Assembly: GCA_003520145.1 (NCBI GenBank)
Contig: DOVJ01000173.1
Coordinates: 1 to 15,802 of the forward strand
DNA from: Eubacterium sp.
Lineage (GTDB): Bacteria > Bacillota > Clostridia > Lachnospirales > Lachnospiraceae
Direction: 5' to 3'
Length of the DNA: 15,802 nucleotides
Shown here: positions 1-9,003 of the stretch, piece by piece
How the letters are laid out: the number at the start of each line of letters is the position of its first letter
How positions within the stretch are numbered: the stretch's first letter is position 1
Made by a program: the position numbers and the translations under genes
The notes under the pieces: generated by a model
Database searches by the model: none
What the model was told of the DNA's origin: nothing
The model's input: only the letters and a program-made list of their open reading frames with translations

Positions 1-20
1 GCTTGCCGGTCTTGTGCAAC

Positions 21-54
21 AAAAAGGAGCTCCCTGGCTCAACAGAAAGCTCCC
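21..54 (-). terminator. Intrinsic terminator after the 136-residue gene
   Basis: On the minus strand GGAGCT (48-53) pairs with AGCTCC (26-31) across a 16-base loop and is followed directly by five T (21-25). It lies 17 bases beyond the stop codon of the gene at 71-481. The stem has only six pairs and the loop is long, so termination may be partial. Confidence 0.55.
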
Positions 55-70
55 TGATAAACAAGATCAA

Positions 71-481
71 TTATTTCTCAACTCTTACTGTAGCTTTACC
101 ATTTGCAGAAAGCTCTACGCTGAGATTAAGCTTTCCTCCAAGATTAGTACTCATCTTGCCAATACTGCTACCATTTACAAACACGCTGTATTCTGTGTTC
201 TCTAAAAGCCCCAGTGTGATCTGTGCATCGCCAGCACCCTCTACACTAAACTCAACTCCCTTGTCTGTATCCTTGAATCCTAGTACTGTGGTTCCCGGAA
301 CTGACTCATATACGAATAATCCGTTCCTCTCAAGCTTCGTTATCTCGTTGAAAGTCTTAACTTTATACAGATCACCTGCATGTTCAAAATCAGAAAGCTT
401 AGTCTTCTCAGATAATTCATAATTACCAAAACTTAAGCTTCCGTCCTGCTCAGACTTCAATAATTCTTTAACTATAGGCAT
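71..481 (-). CDS. Small conserved Lachnospiraceae-type protein of unknown function
   Basis: A 136-residue protein without signal peptide or membrane segment, probably cytoplasmic. The N-terminal third carries a conserved-looking block (SFGNYEL near 18-24, then LYKVKTFNEITKLERNGLFV near 38-57). The last 60 residues are rich in alternating hydrophobic and polar residues and glycine, suggesting a small beta-sandwich. From memory, proteins like this in Lachnospiraceae genomes are sometimes labelled 'endosialidase'; nothing here resembles a sialidase catalytic domain, so I would not use that name. The ATG is well supported by an AAAGGAGG ribosome binding site eight bases upstream. The gene has its own -10 element and a terminator, so it is probably monocistronic and could be strongly expressed. 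Real gene: very likely. Function: unknown. Confidence 0.85.
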   Translation of the reverse strand: MPIVKELLKSEQDGSLSFGNYELSEKTKLSDFEHAGDLYKVKTFNEITKLERNGLFVYESVPGTTVLGFKDTDKGVEFSVEGAGDAQITLGLLENTEYSVFVNGSSIGKMSTNLGGKLNLSVELSANGKATVRVEK

Positions 482-489
482 CTTGTTGC

Positions 490-497
490 CCTCCTTT
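490..497 (-). promoter_or_regulatory. Strong ribosome binding site of the 136-residue gene
   Basis: AAAGGAGG on the minus strand, eight bases before the ATG at 479-481. It is a near-perfect Shine-Dalgarno sequence and fixes the start. Confidence 0.8.
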
Positions 498-534
498 GGT
501 TCTCTTCCCCTATGGGTTTTATACTCCTAATTCA

Positions 535-540
535 ATTATA
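535..540 (-). promoter_or_regulatory. Promoter -10 element upstream of the 136-residue gene
   Basis: A perfect TATAAT on the minus strand lies in the 79-base gap between clpC and the next gene. The hexamer 17 bases further upstream (TAGCAT, 558-563) is a poor -35 match. A transcript starting here would have a leader of about 45 bases. The -10 is clear; the full promoter is less certain. Confidence 0.5.
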
Positions 541-560
541 CTGTATCACACTCAAATATG

Positions 561-3026
561 CTAGTTTTTTTTCACTTTGAAAACCAACTTTTTATCCTTA
601 AGTGTTATGTGAACCTTCTTGCCTTCTGTGATTTTTCCACTAAGTACAAGATCTGCCAGTTCATCCTCAATCTTATTCTGCAAAGCACGCTTAAGCGGTC
701 TTGCTCCATACTTCGAATCATAGCTTTCATCGATGATAAAGCCCTTTGCAGCATCATCAAACACAACTGATATCTTAAGACTCTCTGCAAGTATCTTATT
801 AAGATCCGCTATCAGAATATCTATGATCTTGTACATATCTGATTTTTCAAGCGAATGGAAAACTATTATGTCATCTATTCTGTTGAGAAATTCAGGCTTA
901 AATATCTTCTTGATCTCATCAAGAACATCGGATTTCATCTTCTCATAATCAGCTTTAGAATCAGCTACATTAGCAAATCCAAGATGCTTTGGAGCAACAA
1001 TAGAAGCAGCACCCGCATTTGATGTCATGATTATGACTGTATTCTTGAAGTCCACCTTTCTTCCGGTAGAATCAGTTATGTGACCGTCATCAAGTATCTG
1101 AAGAAGCACATTAAATATATCAGGGTGCGCCTTCTCAATCTCATCAAACAAGATGATTGAATAAGGATGTTTTCTAACTCTCTCAGTAAGCTGTCCCCTC
1201 TCTTCAAATCCGACATATCCAGGAGGCGATCCAATAAGTTTTGAAACGGAGTGACTCTCCATATATTCTGACATATCGACGCGGATCATCGAATCACGGC
1301 TTCCAAAGAGCGCATCTGCAAGCGCTTTGGTAAGTTCTGTCTTACCTACACCTGTAGGACCAAGGAAAAGGAAAGAACCGACAGGCCTCTTTGGATCCTT
1401 GATACCTGTACGCCCTCTTCTGATCGCCTTAGCAAGCGCAGTAACAGCTTCATCCTGAGCAACGACATGACTCTTAAGTGTATTGTCAAGTTCAAGAAGC
1501 TTAGCAGTTTCACTCACTCCAAGCTTACTAAGAGGGATCTTGGTCCACATAGACACGACTTCACATACCTCGTCAACGCCGACGCCATGAGAATCCACTT
1601 TCTTCTTAAGCCATTCAGCCTCAAGCTTTTTCGCTTTTCTCCTGATCTTCGCGATTTCCTTCTTCTTTAACTTGGCTTCTTCGAATTCACCTGCTATGAT
1701 AAGATCTTCTCTCTCCTTATCGAGTTTTCTGAGCTCCTTATCTAATTCATTGAGTTGTTTTGGTCTCTGATCTGACATACTGATACGCGAAGCAGCCTCA
1801 TCAAGAACATCTATCGCCTTATCCGGCAGATGTCTGTCGTTGATATAACGACTCGACAACTTAACAGCCTGCACAACTGCCTCATCAGTAATCACAGTAT
1901 TATGATATGACTCATAATATCCCTTGATTCCACGAAGAATCTCTATAGCCTCGTCAACTGTAGGTTCAGCTATATCAACAGGCTGAAACCTTCTCTCAAG
2001 CGCAGCATCCTTCTCAAAATACTTCTTATATTCTGAATAAGTTGTGGCACCTATGATCTGAATCTCGCCTCTTGAAAGCGCAGGCTTAAGGATATTCGAA
2101 GCATCAAGTGTACCCTCGGCACTGCCGGCACCAACCATAGTATGAATCTCGTCAAGAAACAGGATTATATCTCCAGCCTGCTTAACCTCAGCTATAATCT
2201 TCTTAATTCTCTCTTCGAACTCGCCGCGATACTTAGATCCAGCCACAAGGCCTGATAAGTCTAGCGTAAGAATTCTCTTATTCTTGAGAGCATTGGGTAC
2301 GTCCTGCGACACTATACGCCACGCAAGTCCCTCAACAACAGCTGTCTTACCAACACCAGGTTCACCCAAGAGACATGGATTGTTCTTAGTTCTTCTGCAC
2401 AGTATCTGTAGGATACGCTCAGTCTCTGTTTCCCTGCCTATGACTGCGTCGAGCTGATTATCTCTTGCTTTCTTAGTAAGATCAAGGGTATATCTCTCTA
2501 TAAAGCCGTTATTCTCCTGCTTTCTTACAGGCTTATCAATCATGATATTCTTAACTATATCCCTGACAACCGTAGGCGCAAGAGACATAGTCTGGAACAC
2601 ACTCTTGGTAAGATTGCGCCAGTTTGAATTAGTGATCTCATCTATAACCTGAAATGCTGTGCAATTCGGAACCGACATGATAGCTAGCAAAAGATGCTCA
2701 GATCCTATCTCTGGATATCCACTCTTCTGCGCAATCTGCGCAGCTTTAGAAAGAACCTTTTCAACCATAGGAGAATACTCGCCACCTACGCTCGCTTCCG
2801 CAAGTCCTACCTTATGGTCCTGTTTTGAAGTATATTCTATGTGCGAAACAACCGCATCATAAGTTATACCATGTTCCTGACATGCGTTATATGCTACACC
2901 CTCTTCTAAAGAAAGCAAAGCAAGAAGAAGATGCTGGGTTTCAACAAACCCATCATCTCTTTCTTTTGCTATAACAGACATCTTATCGATTATCTTTTTT
3001 GCCAAAAAAGTATATTTGTAATTCAT
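561..3026 (-). CDS. clpC: ClpC-type AAA+ chaperone/ATP-dependent Clp protease ATP-binding subunit
   Basis: An 821-residue Hsp100 unfoldase that would thread substrates into ClpP in the cytoplasm. The domain order is complete: two Clp-N repeats (about 1-145); first AAA+ module with Walker A GEPGVGKT (221-228), Walker B ILFLDE (288-293) and an ERRF arginine-finger region (344-347); a coiled-coil/UVR-type middle segment (about 425-475) short enough for ClpC rather than ClpB; second AAA+ module with GPTGVGKT (556-563), pore loop GYVG (603-606) and ILFDE (625-629); and the C-terminal small domain with GARPLKR (774-780). An LGF tripeptide (682-684) sits where IGF/VGF loops contact ClpP. Length is normal for ClpC. 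It starts 13 bases after the cohesin-like membrane protein gene, with only a weak GGGATG ribosome site, so it is probably co-transcribed. No ctsR, mcsA or mcsB gene and no recognisable CtsR operator adjoin it. Confidence 0.97.
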   Translation of the reverse strand: MNYKYTFLAKKIIDKMSVIAKERDDGFVETQHLLLALLSLEEGVAYNACQEHGITYDAVVSHIEYTSKQDHKVGLAEASVGGEYSPMVEKVLSKAAQIAQKSGYPEIGSEHLLLAIMSVPNCTAFQVIDEITNSNWRNLTKSVFQTMSLAPTVVRDIVKNIMIDKPVRKQENNGFIERYTLDLTKKARDNQLDAVIGRETETERILQILCRRTKNNPCLLGEPGVGKTAVVEGLAWRIVSQDVPNALKNKRILTLDLSGLVAGSKYRGEFEERIKKIIAEVKQAGDIILFLDEIHTMVGAGSAEGTLDASNILKPALSRGEIQIIGATTYSEYKKYFEKDAALERRFQPVDIAEPTVDEAIEILRGIKGYYESYHNTVITDEAVVQAVKLSSRYINDRHLPDKAIDVLDEAASRISMSDQRPKQLNELDKELRKLDKEREDLIIAGEFEEAKLKKKEIAKIRRKAKKLEAEWLKKKVDSHGVGVDEVCEVVSMWTKIPLSKLGVSETAKLLELDNTLKSHVVAQDEAVTALAKAIRRGRTGIKDPKRPVGSFLFLGPTGVGKTELTKALADALFGSRDSMIRVDMSEYMESHSVSKLIGSPPGYVGFEERGQLTERVRKHPYSIILFDEIEKAHPDIFNVLLQILDDGHITDSTGRKVDFKNTVIIMTSNAGAASIVAPKHLGFANVADSKADYEKMKSDVLDEIKKIFKPEFLNRIDDIIVFHSLEKSDMYKIIDILIADLNKILAESLKISVVFDDAAKGFIIDESYDSKYGARPLKRALQNKIEDELADLVLSGKITEGKKVHITLKDKKLVFKVKKN

Positions 3027-3039
3027 ATATCATCCCATC

Positions 3040-4776
3040 TTATAATTCATCATCTATCTCTGCTATGTTTTTCAGAGCCTTATCGATTTCACTCATAACC
3101 TTCTCATCATTAAGATCAACATCACCTCTTGTAACAGGAACTTCGAATCCGGCTTCTTCCCGACCTATGGCACTGAAGTCTATCTCTGGACCATCGTTCT
3201 TTTCTTCTGACTGCACCGATATACCGCTAGCCTCGTAATTGAGCTTCTTAATCTTCTCCATCGCACTTGTAAGAAGTTCATCCTGCTCTTCATTCTTCTT
3301 GTTGAGCGAATAAGCATATATACCTACTGCCAAAGCAAGTACTACAAAAAGTCCTGCGATAACCCATGGAAGAACAGATGAATTCTTCTGGTTACCGTTC
3401 TTCTCAAGAAGCTGCTGCTCAAGGCTCTTAACCTTGCTGTTAAGAGAACTTATCTCAGATGAAGAACCTGTTACAACTGTTGCAGGCTTGGTTGTAATCT
3501 GCTCAATAGACTGTGAGCCTATAGAATAAGCTCTCTGGATCGTTCCTTCCTTAGCATCGTAAGAATACCAGCCTCTCTCACCCTTGTTGTTAACAGCATA
3601 GAAGAAGTATACCTGATCGATATCCTTACTGATATATGCACTTACAGTCTGACCATCAAGAGTGAACTTTTCTTTAGCAAAACCGCTAAGTGCTGTTTCA
3701 GGCTCAAGGACAACAAGTTCAGATGAATTGCTATTCTTAAGAGTCACAAACTTGGTAAACGTCTTCTTAGCACTGTCATATACATAAAATGCGCCGACAT
3801 TCTTACTGTCTAAGAGATAAGCAAGATCTACGTTGATCTTTGAATTTCTCGCAACACTTATGTTGGAAGATGCGTACTTGCTGACAGCTATCTCATAGCC
3901 CTCTGGAAGCTTAACATCAGAGATATCTGTAACTAGCTTATACTGAACATTATTAACTGTAACCAAAGTATTGGCAGCATCAGCCTTAGTTGTAGCCTCC
4001 TGTGTGGTTGTCTGCTTCTCGGTAGCATCTTCCGTTTCCTTCTCTGTAGGCCTTTCAGTCTCGCCTTCCTTACGCATAACAGTCACATAGTATACCTTAG
4101 TGCTTCCATTCTCAGCAGTAACTGTGATAGGAACAGTATTCTCACCTACAAAAAGATTCTGGAATCTCTCTGCACTATAAGATACCTTAGCATTAGCATC
4201 AGCAGTCTGACAATCTATATTGATTGATGTCACACCATTATCAACATTTACCATATAGTCTGTTCTGTCAGAAGAAAAACTAGGATCAAGATAACCATGT
4301 GATACAGAAAGCGATGAAAGATTGGCGTTATCAGATGCCCTGTGATCTATGGCTTTTACTGTTGCACCACCTGTAGAAGTGTTGGCAACCTCCAAAGAGT
4401 TAAGGACAACGCCTTCATTCGCAAGCTCAATCGATATAGCTGAACCATCAGGTGCAGTACCGATGACTCTGAAAGTATAAGATGATGTCTTACTGGTAAA
4501 AGGTGCACTGTTATCTTCATGCATAACACCAATCACACCATCATAACCATCAACTGAAAAAACAGATGAATCATATATTATATTGAACTGAGATGCGATT
4601 ATCTCTTCACTCGAACTTGTAGTGACACTAACTTCGAACGTCTCGCCCTTCTCATATTCATCGCCACTGACCGACACTGTGATTGCCGCATCACCGGCAA
4701 GAACATCGACAGGCTTTACAAGTGCCACAAAAAGCATGGTCATTATCAAAAACACACCAAAGACTTTTGATCTCAT
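3040..4776 (-). CDS. Membrane-anchored surface protein with cohesin-like and cadherin-like domains
   Basis: About 578-580 residues. Visible parts, numbered from the upstream TTG: a signal peptide (1 to about 29, ending VLA); a domain at 31-145 with the pattern of a cohesin (ITVSVSG...EKGETFEVSV...SQFNIIYDSSVFS); a cadherin-like beta-sandwich (PF12733 type) at about 154-236 (LSSLSVSHG to VYYVTVMR); a Thr/Glu-rich linker (240-268); an unrecognised domain (about 270-425); a short coiled coil (440-462); one transmembrane helix (470-491); and a 90-residue acidic, lysine-rich cytoplasmic tail. It would display the cohesin-like domain outside the membrane. It lies 20 or so bases after the gene for a dockerin-bearing wall hydrolase and 13 bases before clpC. 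Start is ambiguous: ATG at 4776 is 13 bases from AAAGGA (4790-4795), while TTG at 4782 has the better 7-base spacing. Domain names are from pattern recognition; cohesin is the least certain. Confidence 0.85.
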   Translation of the reverse strand: MRSKVFGVFLIMTMLFVALVKPVDVLAGDAAITVSVSGDEYEKGETFEVSVTTSSSEEIIASQFNIIYDSSVFSVDGYDGVIGVMHEDNSAPFTSKTSSYTFRVIGTAPDGSAISIELANEGVVLNSLEVANTSTGGATVKAIDHRASDNANLSSLSVSHGYLDPSFSSDRTDYMVNVDNGVTSINIDCQTADANAKVSYSAERFQNLFVGENTVPITVTAENGSTKVYYVTVMRKEGETERPTEKETEDATEKQTTTQEATTKADAANTLVTVNNVQYKLVTDISDVKLPEGYEIAVSKYASSNISVARNSKINVDLAYLLDSKNVGAFYVYDSAKKTFTKFVTLKNSNSSELVVLEPETALSGFAKEKFTLDGQTVSAYISKDIDQVYFFYAVNNKGERGWYSYDAKEGTIQRAYSIGSQSIEQITTKPATVVTGSSSEISSLNSKVKSLEQQLLEKNGNQKNSSVLPWVIAGLFVVLALAVGIYAYSLNKKNEEQDELLTSAMEKIKKLNYEASGISVQSEEKNDGPEIDFSAIGREEAGFEVPVTRGDVDLNDEKVMSEIDKALKNIAEIDDEL

Positions 4777-4802
4777 AATCAATTATTATTCCTTTCTAAT
4801 CT

Positions 4803-7118
4803 CTAATAAGTCTGCGCTATATCTATTTCTTTCCACATATATTTTTTGAGAATCGCATAATCAAACAGAGTAGCCTTGCCATCATGACTGACATCTGCCG
4901 CCTCAAGATACACTCCTGTGAATTCAGGATCCTTCCAAAGATGCTTCTTAAAGAAAGCATAATCAAGAAGACTTATCTTTCCATCACTGTTAACATCACC
5001 ATATATCACAAGAAGCTTTGAAAACTTGACCGTTCCCGACTTATCGACTACTTCCACTCTGTAACCAGTGCCTAACACCAGAGAATCATCAGTCACAGCC
5101 TCTGATTTACTATTATATATAACCAGATCACCATTCTGAACTATAAGCTCGTTACGAAGGTTCATAACAGTTGATGAAGGATTAAGACCATAGATATAAT
5201 CATCCTTGACCTTAAGATTACCAAGTGTGTATGTAGCCTCGTTAGTTCTTGTTATAGTGATATTGTATGAAGTAACAGTCTCTGAATCTGGACTTGATAC
5301 ATTGATCACGAACCTGTTTTCGCCTATATTAAGACTTTTTTCTCCGGCACCTTCTATTATGTAGCCGTCCTGCGCTGAAGCTTTGATTACGACACTACTC
5401 TTACTATAGTCAGCTTTTGCGGTATATTCGTATACATTTGGCGAGAAAGCAGGCGATAGGCTTAGGCCATCCAATTCAAGATACGACAGGTTATTCTCTA
5501 TAGAGATACTTCTCGTGATGTTGAGATAATAAGAACGCTTCGTACCATTCTGGGCTGTAGATACTATCTCAATCACGTTATCGCCTTCAGCTAACTGACG
5601 CACACCAGCTCCCTCAACTGTAGTAGTAGACGCATAAGGTGTTGCGGTAATATTGATTGAAGAAACATTAGTCGGAACAATAAGTGAATACTGTGTCACA
5701 TCGGTATCAAAAGAAGGTGTAAAGTTATACCCATCAACTGTTATATTGCCTAACTTGAAGTTAGGATTCCTGTCATCTGTTGGCTTTGTAACCGCTTCAG
5801 AAGGCATGTTACTGTATATCGGTATAGAGAACACAAAAGGGCTGTCCTGAAGACCCAACTTATAATATGTATCAGAAGCTGTCATAGAAGCATTCAGTTC
5901 AGCATCCCACACATACTGTGCATACTGTCTTGGCCAGCTTCCCTTTGCAATATCAACAGCATCCCAATCCTGAAGATAAAGCGTATTCTGCCCTCTTTCT
6001 ATATAATCAGATATAGTAGAATTAGCTCCTGCAAACAAAGCCTTATATCTCGTGTCCCAACCATGCTCTTTAGCATAAGTAAGACCATTGACTATGATTT
6101 CTGTGTTGCCAACACCTGTAGCGCCTATGTTGTAGAAGTTATAATAGCCCTCATATCCAGGATAAGTTCCACTTATAAGCGGCGAAGTGCCGCTTCTTCC
6201 CTGCTCACTTATTATCTTACCTATGAGATAAAAAGGACTGATATGTGCACTTGCAGCTATTCCTATCAAAGCCTTGGCATATGTAAGTTCTGCACTTTCA
6301 CCCTTAGCCTCTTCTCCTATCACAACGCCTCCCATGAAGGAGTCTGCAAGGGCTTTCTCAACTGATTCTTCTGTATGTACAAGAGGATTATAATCAAGTA
6401 TCTCAAACTGAAATATCTGACCATCTGTAAAGAAATTACGAGGATCCATATAATATGCGATTATATCGTTGCTTGCCTGCACTCTTGTATTACCCTCCAT
6501 GATAACCCATGAGTTGGTTTTATAATTAAAGTAACCCTTTTCTATAGATTTCCATGAAGCAGGATCATCATTGTCTACAAGTTTTCTTCTAGATACATTC
6601 TGCTGCGCGAGCATAGTATCCCAGCTAAGATTGGTATCATAAGGTATGAATGTCCACTGTGGATGAGCAAGCTTCAACTCGGCAAGAGGCCTTGCATAAC
6701 TCTCAGGAAAGCCAAGCTCAATAAGCTCATTATATATTCCTTCAAGATCCTCAGGATTGGCGTTCTCTATGACTCTTATAAGGTCACCACGAACAAAACC
6801 ATTGACTGTCACAGAATCCTTAACGAATCTGACATAATACCAGATATAATCATTCACTAAATCCTTTGCTTCGCCAAGGACCTCAACTCTTTCCATGTAA
6901 TCAAGGACATATCCCGTCAAATTCGAGTTAGTTGAGGTGGTCGGTGTGCTTCTTACATTGACCCAGCCTTCCGGATCAGAGATTATACCAACCTTGGAAT
7001 TCTCATACGCATCATATTCATTTTGAGCGCAAAGTACCATGCCGGTGGGGAGAAGCCCCAGCAGCATGGTTATAATAAGCATTATAGAAATAATCGATCT
7101 GCCTATACCTTTTTTCAA
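4803..7118 (-). CDS. Secreted peptidoglycan hydrolase: SH3, GH73-type glucosaminidase, two cadherin-like domains, dockerin
   Basis: About 771-773 residues; numbers count from the TTG at 7124. A signal peptide (1 to about 33, ending LCA) precedes a bacterial SH3 domain (about 44-118, GWVNVRST). A LytD-like glucosaminidase region (about 150-425) follows, with YYMDPRNF, ISEQGRSG (E307 as likely catalytic acid) and YNFYNIGATG. Next are two cadherin-like beta-sandwich domains (about 455-538 and 545-627) and a C-terminal dockerin with two EF-hand-like repeats (D710-x-N-x-D-G...D721 and D744-x-S-x-D-G...D755). It should cleave wall glycan strands outside the cell. There is no membrane anchor, so the dockerin probably decides where it acts. 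The first in-frame TTG (7124) has its GAGG one base away; the second (7118) has seven bases' spacing and begins KKGIGRS, so I prefer 7118. The start is set into the purD stop region. Confidence 0.9.
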   Translation of the reverse strand: MKKGIGRSIISIMLIITMLLGLLPTGMVLCAQNEYDAYENSKVGIISDPEGWVNVRSTPTTSTNSNLTGYVLDYMERVEVLGEAKDLVNDYIWYYVRFVKDSVTVNGFVRGDLIRVIENANPEDLEGIYNELIELGFPESYARPLAELKLAHPQWTFIPYDTNLSWDTMLAQQNVSRRKLVDNDDPASWKSIEKGYFNYKTNSWVIMEGNTRVQASNDIIAYYMDPRNFFTDGQIFQFEILDYNPLVHTEESVEKALADSFMGGVVIGEEAKGESAELTYAKALIGIAASAHISPFYLIGKIISEQGRSGTSPLISGTYPGYEGYYNFYNIGATGVGNTEIIVNGLTYAKEHGWDTRYKALFAGANSTISDYIERGQNTLYLQDWDAVDIAKGSWPRQYAQYVWDAELNASMTASDTYYKLGLQDSPFVFSIPIYSNMPSEAVTKPTDDRNPNFKLGNITVDGYNFTPSFDTDVTQYSLIVPTNVSSINITATPYASTTTVEGAGVRQLAEGDNVIEIVSTAQNGTKRSYYLNITRSISIENNLSYLELDGLSLSPAFSPNVYEYTAKADYSKSSVVIKASAQDGYIIEGAGEKSLNIGENRFVINVSSPDSETVTSYNITITRTNEATYTLGNLKVKDDYIYGLNPSSTVMNLRNELIVQNGDLVIYNSKSEAVTDDSLVLGTGYRVEVVDKSGTVKFSKLLVIYGDVNSDGKISLLDYAFFKKHLWKDPEFTGVYLEAADVSHDGKATLFDYAILKKYMWKEIDIAQTY

Positions 7119-7120
7119 AA

Positions 7121-8392
7121 TCAAGCCTCATCTATGGCATGACCTATGTCATGTCTCATATATTTGTTTTCAAAATCAATCCATTCGGTTGCTTTGTATG
7201 CATTGGCTCTCGCTTCCTTAAGATCCTTGCCCTTAGCAGTAACGCCAAGTACACGACCACCGTTAGTCACGATCTCGCCGTCCTTGAAAGCAGTACCTGC
7301 GTGGAATACATAAAAACCATCTTTGCCTTCAAAATTCTCAAGGCCCTTGATCGGATAGCCCTTCTTATAGCTCACCGGATATCCATCAGATGCAAGAACT
7401 ACACAAACTGCAGCATCATCTTCAAACTGAAGATCTATATCTGCAAGCTTGCCATCTATACACGCTTCGAATACTTCAACTATATCATTCTTCATACGCG
7501 GAAGAACAACCTGAGTCTCAGGATCACCGAATCTTGCATTGTACTCAAGAACCCTAGGTCCATTAGGAGTAAGCATGAGACCAAAGAATATGATTCCCTT
7601 GAATTCTCTGCCTTCCTTGGCCATCGCATCAACAGTAGCCTGATATATGTACTTCTTACAGAATTCATCTACTTTTGCTGTATAGAAAGGACTCGGTGAG
7701 AATGTACCCATACCTCCTGTATTAAGACCTGTGTCACCATCTCCAGCACGCTTATGATCCTGTGCAGAAGTCATGATCTTAATAGTCTTACCGTCAACAA
7801 AGGACAATACAGACACTTCTCTTCCTGTCATGAATTCCTCAACAACGATCTTATCACCAGCAGTTCCAAACTGCTTATCAACCATCAGAGTCTTGATGCC
7901 CTCTATAGCCTCTTCTCTAGTATTGCATATAAGAACACCCTTACCGAGCGCAAGACCATCAGCCTTCAAAACAGTAGGCAAAGGTGCGCTCTTAATATAC
8001 TCAAGCGCAGCCTCAGGATCATCAAAAGTCTCATAAGCCGCTGTAGGAATATCATACTTCTTCATGAGATCCTTTGAAAATGCTTTGGATCCTTCAAGTA
8101 TAGCGGCATTCTTTCTAGGTCCGAATATACGAAGGCCTCTTTCCTCAAACACATCGACGATTCCGCCGACAAGCGGATCATCCATGCCGATAACTGTTAA
8201 GTCTATACCGTTAGAAACAGCAAAATCAGCAAGCTTCTCAAATTCCATAGCCTTAATATCAACAAGTTCAGCTACTGAAGCTATACCGGCATTGCCCGGT
8301 GCACAATATATCTTATCGACCTTCTTACTTTCACGAATCTTAGCACAGATAGCATGTTCTCTACCGCCACTGCCTACAACTAAAACCTTCAT
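7121..8392 (-). CDS. purD: Phosphoribosylamine--glycine ligase (GAR synthetase)
   Basis: Joins phosphoribosylamine and glycine using ATP to give GAR, the second step of de novo purine synthesis, in the cytoplasm. The 423 residues match the usual length. Motifs: N-terminal GSGGREHA (7-14), APGNAG (31-36), the ATP-grasp glycine-rich segment KADGLALGKG (143-152), TGGMGTFSP (225-233), and the metal/nucleotide-binding EYNARFGDPE (283-292). The ATG has AAAGGA (8401-8406) eight bases upstream. It follows purN by 17 bases, and its TGA stop overlaps the first possible TTG of the downstream wall hydrolase gene, so that unrelated gene is likely translated from the same mRNA. Confidence 0.98.
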   Translation of the reverse strand: MKVLVVGSGGREHAICAKIRESKKVDKIYCAPGNAGIASVAELVDIKAMEFEKLADFAVSNGIDLTVIGMDDPLVGGIVDVFEERGLRIFGPRKNAAILEGSKAFSKDLMKKYDIPTAAYETFDDPEAALEYIKSAPLPTVLKADGLALGKGVLICNTREEAIEGIKTLMVDKQFGTAGDKIVVEEFMTGREVSVLSFVDGKTIKIMTSAQDHKRAGDGDTGLNTGGMGTFSPSPFYTAKVDEFCKKYIYQATVDAMAKEGREFKGIIFFGLMLTPNGPRVLEYNARFGDPETQVVLPRMKNDIVEVFEACIDGKLADIDLQFEDDAAVCVVLASDGYPVSYKKGYPIKGLENFEGKDGFYVFHAGTAFKDGEIVTNGGRVLGVTAKGKDLKEARANAYKATEWIDFENKYMRHDIGHAIDEA

Positions 8393-8409
8393 ATGACAAA
8401 TCCTTTGCT

Positions 8410-9003
8410 TTATATAATATTATTCGCGATCATATTGATAGCCTGCGGAAGAATAACCCACTCAGCCTGCTCCATGATCCTTTTTTGCAACACTTCAGGT
8501 GTATCGCCCGGCTCAACACTGACAGCCTTCTGCAGTATTATCGGACCAGTATCCATACCGGCATCCACATAGTGAACGGTTGCACCACTGACCTTAACGC
8601 CTCTGTTAAGGGCAGCTTCATGAACCTTGAGTCCATAATAACCCTTGCCACAGAAAGAAGGAATCAGCGAAGGATGGATATTGATAATCCTTCTCTCATA
8701 CTTCTCAACCATCTTTGCAGGAATAGCAACTAAAAAGCCTGCAAGTACGATAAGATCCACCGAATAACTGTCAATAGTTTCAAGAAGAGCATCCTCAAAA
8801 AGAGCTCTGTTCTCATAATCCTTAGGACTGATACACTTATGCTCTATACCAGCGTTCTCTGCCCTTGTAAGAGCATAAGCATTCTGATTGTTACTTATAA
8901 CAACAGCAATCTCAGTATTAGTTATACGGCCGCCATCAATAGCATCGATTATAGCCTGGAGATTGGTTCCGCCACCGGATACCAATACAGCGATTTTTAG
9001 CAT
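8410..9003 (-). CDS. purN: Phosphoribosylglycinamide formyltransferase (GAR transformylase)
   Basis: Transfers the formyl group of 10-formyltetrahydrofolate to GAR, making FGAR (step three of purine synthesis). It is 197 residues, within the usual range for this single-domain enzyme. VSGGGTNLQAII (8-19) is the phosphate-binding N-terminus; INIHPSLIPSF (107-117) contains the family's catalytic Asn-x-His pair (N108, H110); VDAGMDTGP (146-154) is the folate-side loop with its conserved aspartates. The gene begins inside the end of purM: the last seven bases overlap and the AAGGGAG ribosome binding site lies within purM codons, so the two are translationally coupled. Confidence 0.97.
   Translation of the reverse strand: MLKIAVLVSGGGTNLQAIIDAIDGGRITNTEIAVVISNNQNAYALTRAENAGIEHKCISPKDYENRALFEDALLETIDSYSVDLIVLAGFLVAIPAKMVEKYERRIINIHPSLIPSFCGKGYYGLKVHEAALNRGVKVSGATVHYVDAGMDTGPIILQKAVSVEPGDTPEVLQKRIMEQAEWVILPQAINMIANNII

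Noticed and set aside
7139..8396. Several plus-strand frames of 87-186 codons opposite purD
   Set aside because: They are antisense to a clear purD, lack ribosome binding sites and have low-complexity, Ser/Ile-rich products.
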